Positions 6,095 through 7,052 of a DNA stretch of 7,052 bases are shown one piece after another. The notes under the pieces are model-generated. The model made no database searches. It was given only the letters and a program-made list of their open reading frames with translations, and had not been told where the DNA came from. Position numbers and translations under genes: made by a program. Numbering within the stretch: position 1 is the stretch's first letter; every line of letters begins with the position of its first letter. The stretch is from NCBI GenBank assembly GCA_937901435.1, contig CALGTJ010000197.1, positions 1-7,052 of the forward strand, read 5' to 3'. The DNA comes from an uncultured Rhodobacter sp. Lineage in GTDB: Bacteria; Pseudomonadota; Alphaproteobacteria; Rhodobacterales; Rhodobacteraceae.

Positions 6095-6892
6095 CTAAAG
6101 ACCGTATCGCGCGAATTGGGCGCGCTCTTCGATCAGGCCAAGCGTATCATCCGCGACGCGCGCACCAAGGCGCTGAAAAATGCTGCGTTTCTGCCCATAT
6201 GGGATCAGCCGCACCTTGTCGCCAAAGATTTCTTTCATTTTGGGAACCACATGGGCGATCCCGTCGACCAGACCAACATCAATCGCAGACTTCCCAACCC
6301 AGACTTCGCCAGTGAACAGGTCTTCGTCCGGGCTCAGGCGATCACCACGGGCGGTTTTCACATGCTCGATAAAGCTGTCGTGGATCTGGCCTTGCCAGCT
6401 TTTCAGCTTTTCGATGTCTTCGGGATTCTCGGGGCGGAACGGGTCCAGCATGGATTTCGACGTTCCCGCTGTGTGTACCCGCCGCTCTACTCCGTATTTG
6501 GCGATCAGGTCCTGAAAACCAAAGCCCGCATAGATCACGCCGATAGACCCGACGATAGAACTGGGATCGACCCAGATCTCATCCGCAGCGCAAGCCAGCC
6601 AATAGCCACCCGACGCGGCCACATCCTCGACAAACGCGTAGACCTTGATGTTCTTCTCATCCGCCAGACGCCGAATCCGCGCGGCAATCAGGCTGGACTG
6701 GACGGGCGACCCACCGGGTGAGTTGATGATCAGGGCCACAGCTTTGGGCGCGCCCTTGGCAAAAGCGCGCTCGATCAGCGAGGCCAGCCCCGCATCATTC
6801 AACGCCCCGCGAGAGCCGGTGGCAATCGTACCGCTCAGGCGGATGACGGCCACGCTGGGTGGCGTTTTCAGGAAAGGAATAAAACGTTTCAT
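6095..6892 (-). CDS. sppA: S49-family serine peptidase (signal peptide peptidase SppA/SohB type)
   Basis: This is a peptidase of the ClpP/crotonase-like S49 family, which degrades cleaved signal peptides and membrane-associated peptides with a Ser-Lys dyad. Numbered from the chosen start, the nucleophile is S94 in VAASGGYWLA and the general base is K146 in GTSKSMLDPF. The 52-residue spacing equals that of B. subtilis SppA (S147/K199). INSPGGSP (57-64) forms the oxyanion/substrate strand, and IVGSIGV (113-119) is conserved. The 265-residue length is that of a single-domain short form. No clear N-terminal membrane anchor is seen, so cytosolic or peripheral location is possible. The ATG at 6890-6892 (MKRFIPFLKTPPSV) is preferred because it gives the conserved N-terminus; ATG at 6901 or TTG at 6913 would add 3 or 7 residues. 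None has a good ribosome site. Its stop abuts the zinc-ribbon ATG. Confidence 0.92.
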   Translation of the reverse strand: MKRFIPFLKTPPSVAVIRLSGTIATGSRGALNDAGLASLIERAFAKGAPKAVALIINSPGGSPVQSSLIAARIRRLADEKNIKVYAFVEDVAASGGYWLACAADEIWVDPSSIVGSIGVIYAGFGFQDLIAKYGVERRVHTAGTSKSMLDPFRPENPEDIEKLKSWQGQIHDSFIEHVKTARGDRLSPDEDLFTGEVWVGKSAIDVGLVDGIAHVVPKMKEIFGDKVRLIPYGQKRSIFQRLGARVADDTLGLIEERAQFARYGL

Positions 6893-7003
6893 CGCTGCCA
6901 TGTAGAGTGCCAAAGGCGTGCGAACAAGTCATTCAACACAAAAGCCACAGTATGGCGCCGATTGCGCAGTCGATAACCGTCGATCAAATGAAACGCGACC
7001 TAA
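6893..7003 (-). other. Upstream region of sppA, cut by the right IS end
   Basis: These 111 bases separate the peptidase ATG from the repeat. They must hold whatever promoter remains for the sppA-exchanger-folM group. I see no clear -35/-10 pair or strong Shine-Dalgarno site. The repeat-proximal tetranucleotide is CTAA (7000-7003). The IS end faces this gene and could supply a promoter or have separated the gene from its native control region. Confidence 0.4.
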
Positions 7004-7052
7004 CCCGGATTATTCACCACGGTCGGTTGGCGGCTGCGGTATGAGAGTGATC
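7004..7052. repeat. Right arm of the 49-bp perfect inverted repeat; probable insertion-sequence end
   Basis: This is the exact reverse complement of bases 2-50. The inner edge begins CCCGGATTATTCACC and is preceded by CTAA at 7000-7003. As on the left, identity reaches the window edge, so the IS body lies beyond base 7052. The two copies therefore point toward each other across 6.95 kb of core genes. Interpretation as an IS end is inferred from the perfect identity, the inverted arrangement and the interrupted gene next to the left copy. Confidence 0.8.

Noticed and set aside
6014..6721. 235-codon plus-strand frame opposite the S49 peptidase
   Set aside because: It is antisense to the peptidase, whose catalytic Ser and Lys are in place; no independent protein signature.
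6893..6913. Longer peptidase start (TTG at 6913 or ATG at 6901)
   Set aside because: No better ribosome site, and the extra residues do not look conserved; MKRFIPFL at 6892 fits the family. Not excluded.
2..7052. Composite transposon carrying accessory cargo
   Set aside because: The enclosed genes are conserved core genes with similar base composition and a typical core order, and no transposase, resistance or defence gene lies inside.
1..7052. tRNA, rRNA, CRISPR array or riboswitch
   Set aside because: No cloverleaf-like segment, regularly spaced repeats or known aptamer core was seen in either intergenic gap or at the ends.

Overview
The window looks like a chromosomal segment of an alphaproteobacterium, most likely a roseobacter/Rhodobacterales. 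The evidence is the moderately high G+C, the uvrC-pgsA-moaD-moaE order (which I recall as typical of that group), the protein-level character of every gene, and a CtrA-type TTAA-N7-TTAA site. No species can be named from the sequence alone.

The first and last 49 bases are a perfect inverted repeat (2-50 and 7004-7052). They are probably the same end of one insertion sequence (IS), present as two oppositely oriented copies lying mostly outside the window. Each repeat stops against a YTAR tetranucleotide: CTAG at 51-54 and CTAA at 7000-7003. The DNA between them is ordinary housekeeping sequence rather than cargo. The left IS end cuts into a plus-strand gene that survives only as its 3' part (53-514), probably the C-terminus of a class I SAM-dependent methyltransferase.

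All intact genes are on the minus strand, in two tight groups transcribed from right to left. Group 1 is an S49 peptidase (sppA/sohB type, 6095-6892), a 53-residue membrane-anchored zinc-ribbon protein (5933-6094), a CaCA-family Na+/Ca2+ exchanger with a TTG start (4985-5929), and a short-chain dehydrogenase with the pteridine-reductase signature (folM-like, 4172-4972). Neighbouring genes are 0 to 12 bases apart, so they are probably co-transcribed and partly translationally coupled.

A 294-base AT-rich gap (3878-4171) holds the CtrA-like site and a small hairpin. It probably carries the promoter of group 2: uvrC (1997-3877), then after 87 bases pgsA (1238-1909), moaD (993-1241) and moaE (549-989). 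The last three are coupled by an ATGA overlap and a 3-base gap. This group links nucleotide excision repair, phosphatidylglycerol synthesis and molybdopterin synthase, a conserved neighbourhood rather than one pathway.

I found no new defence or mobile system. The most unusual points are the IS inverted pair framing a core block, the truncated methyltransferase, the small zinc-ribbon gene and the CtrA-like site upstream of uvrC.
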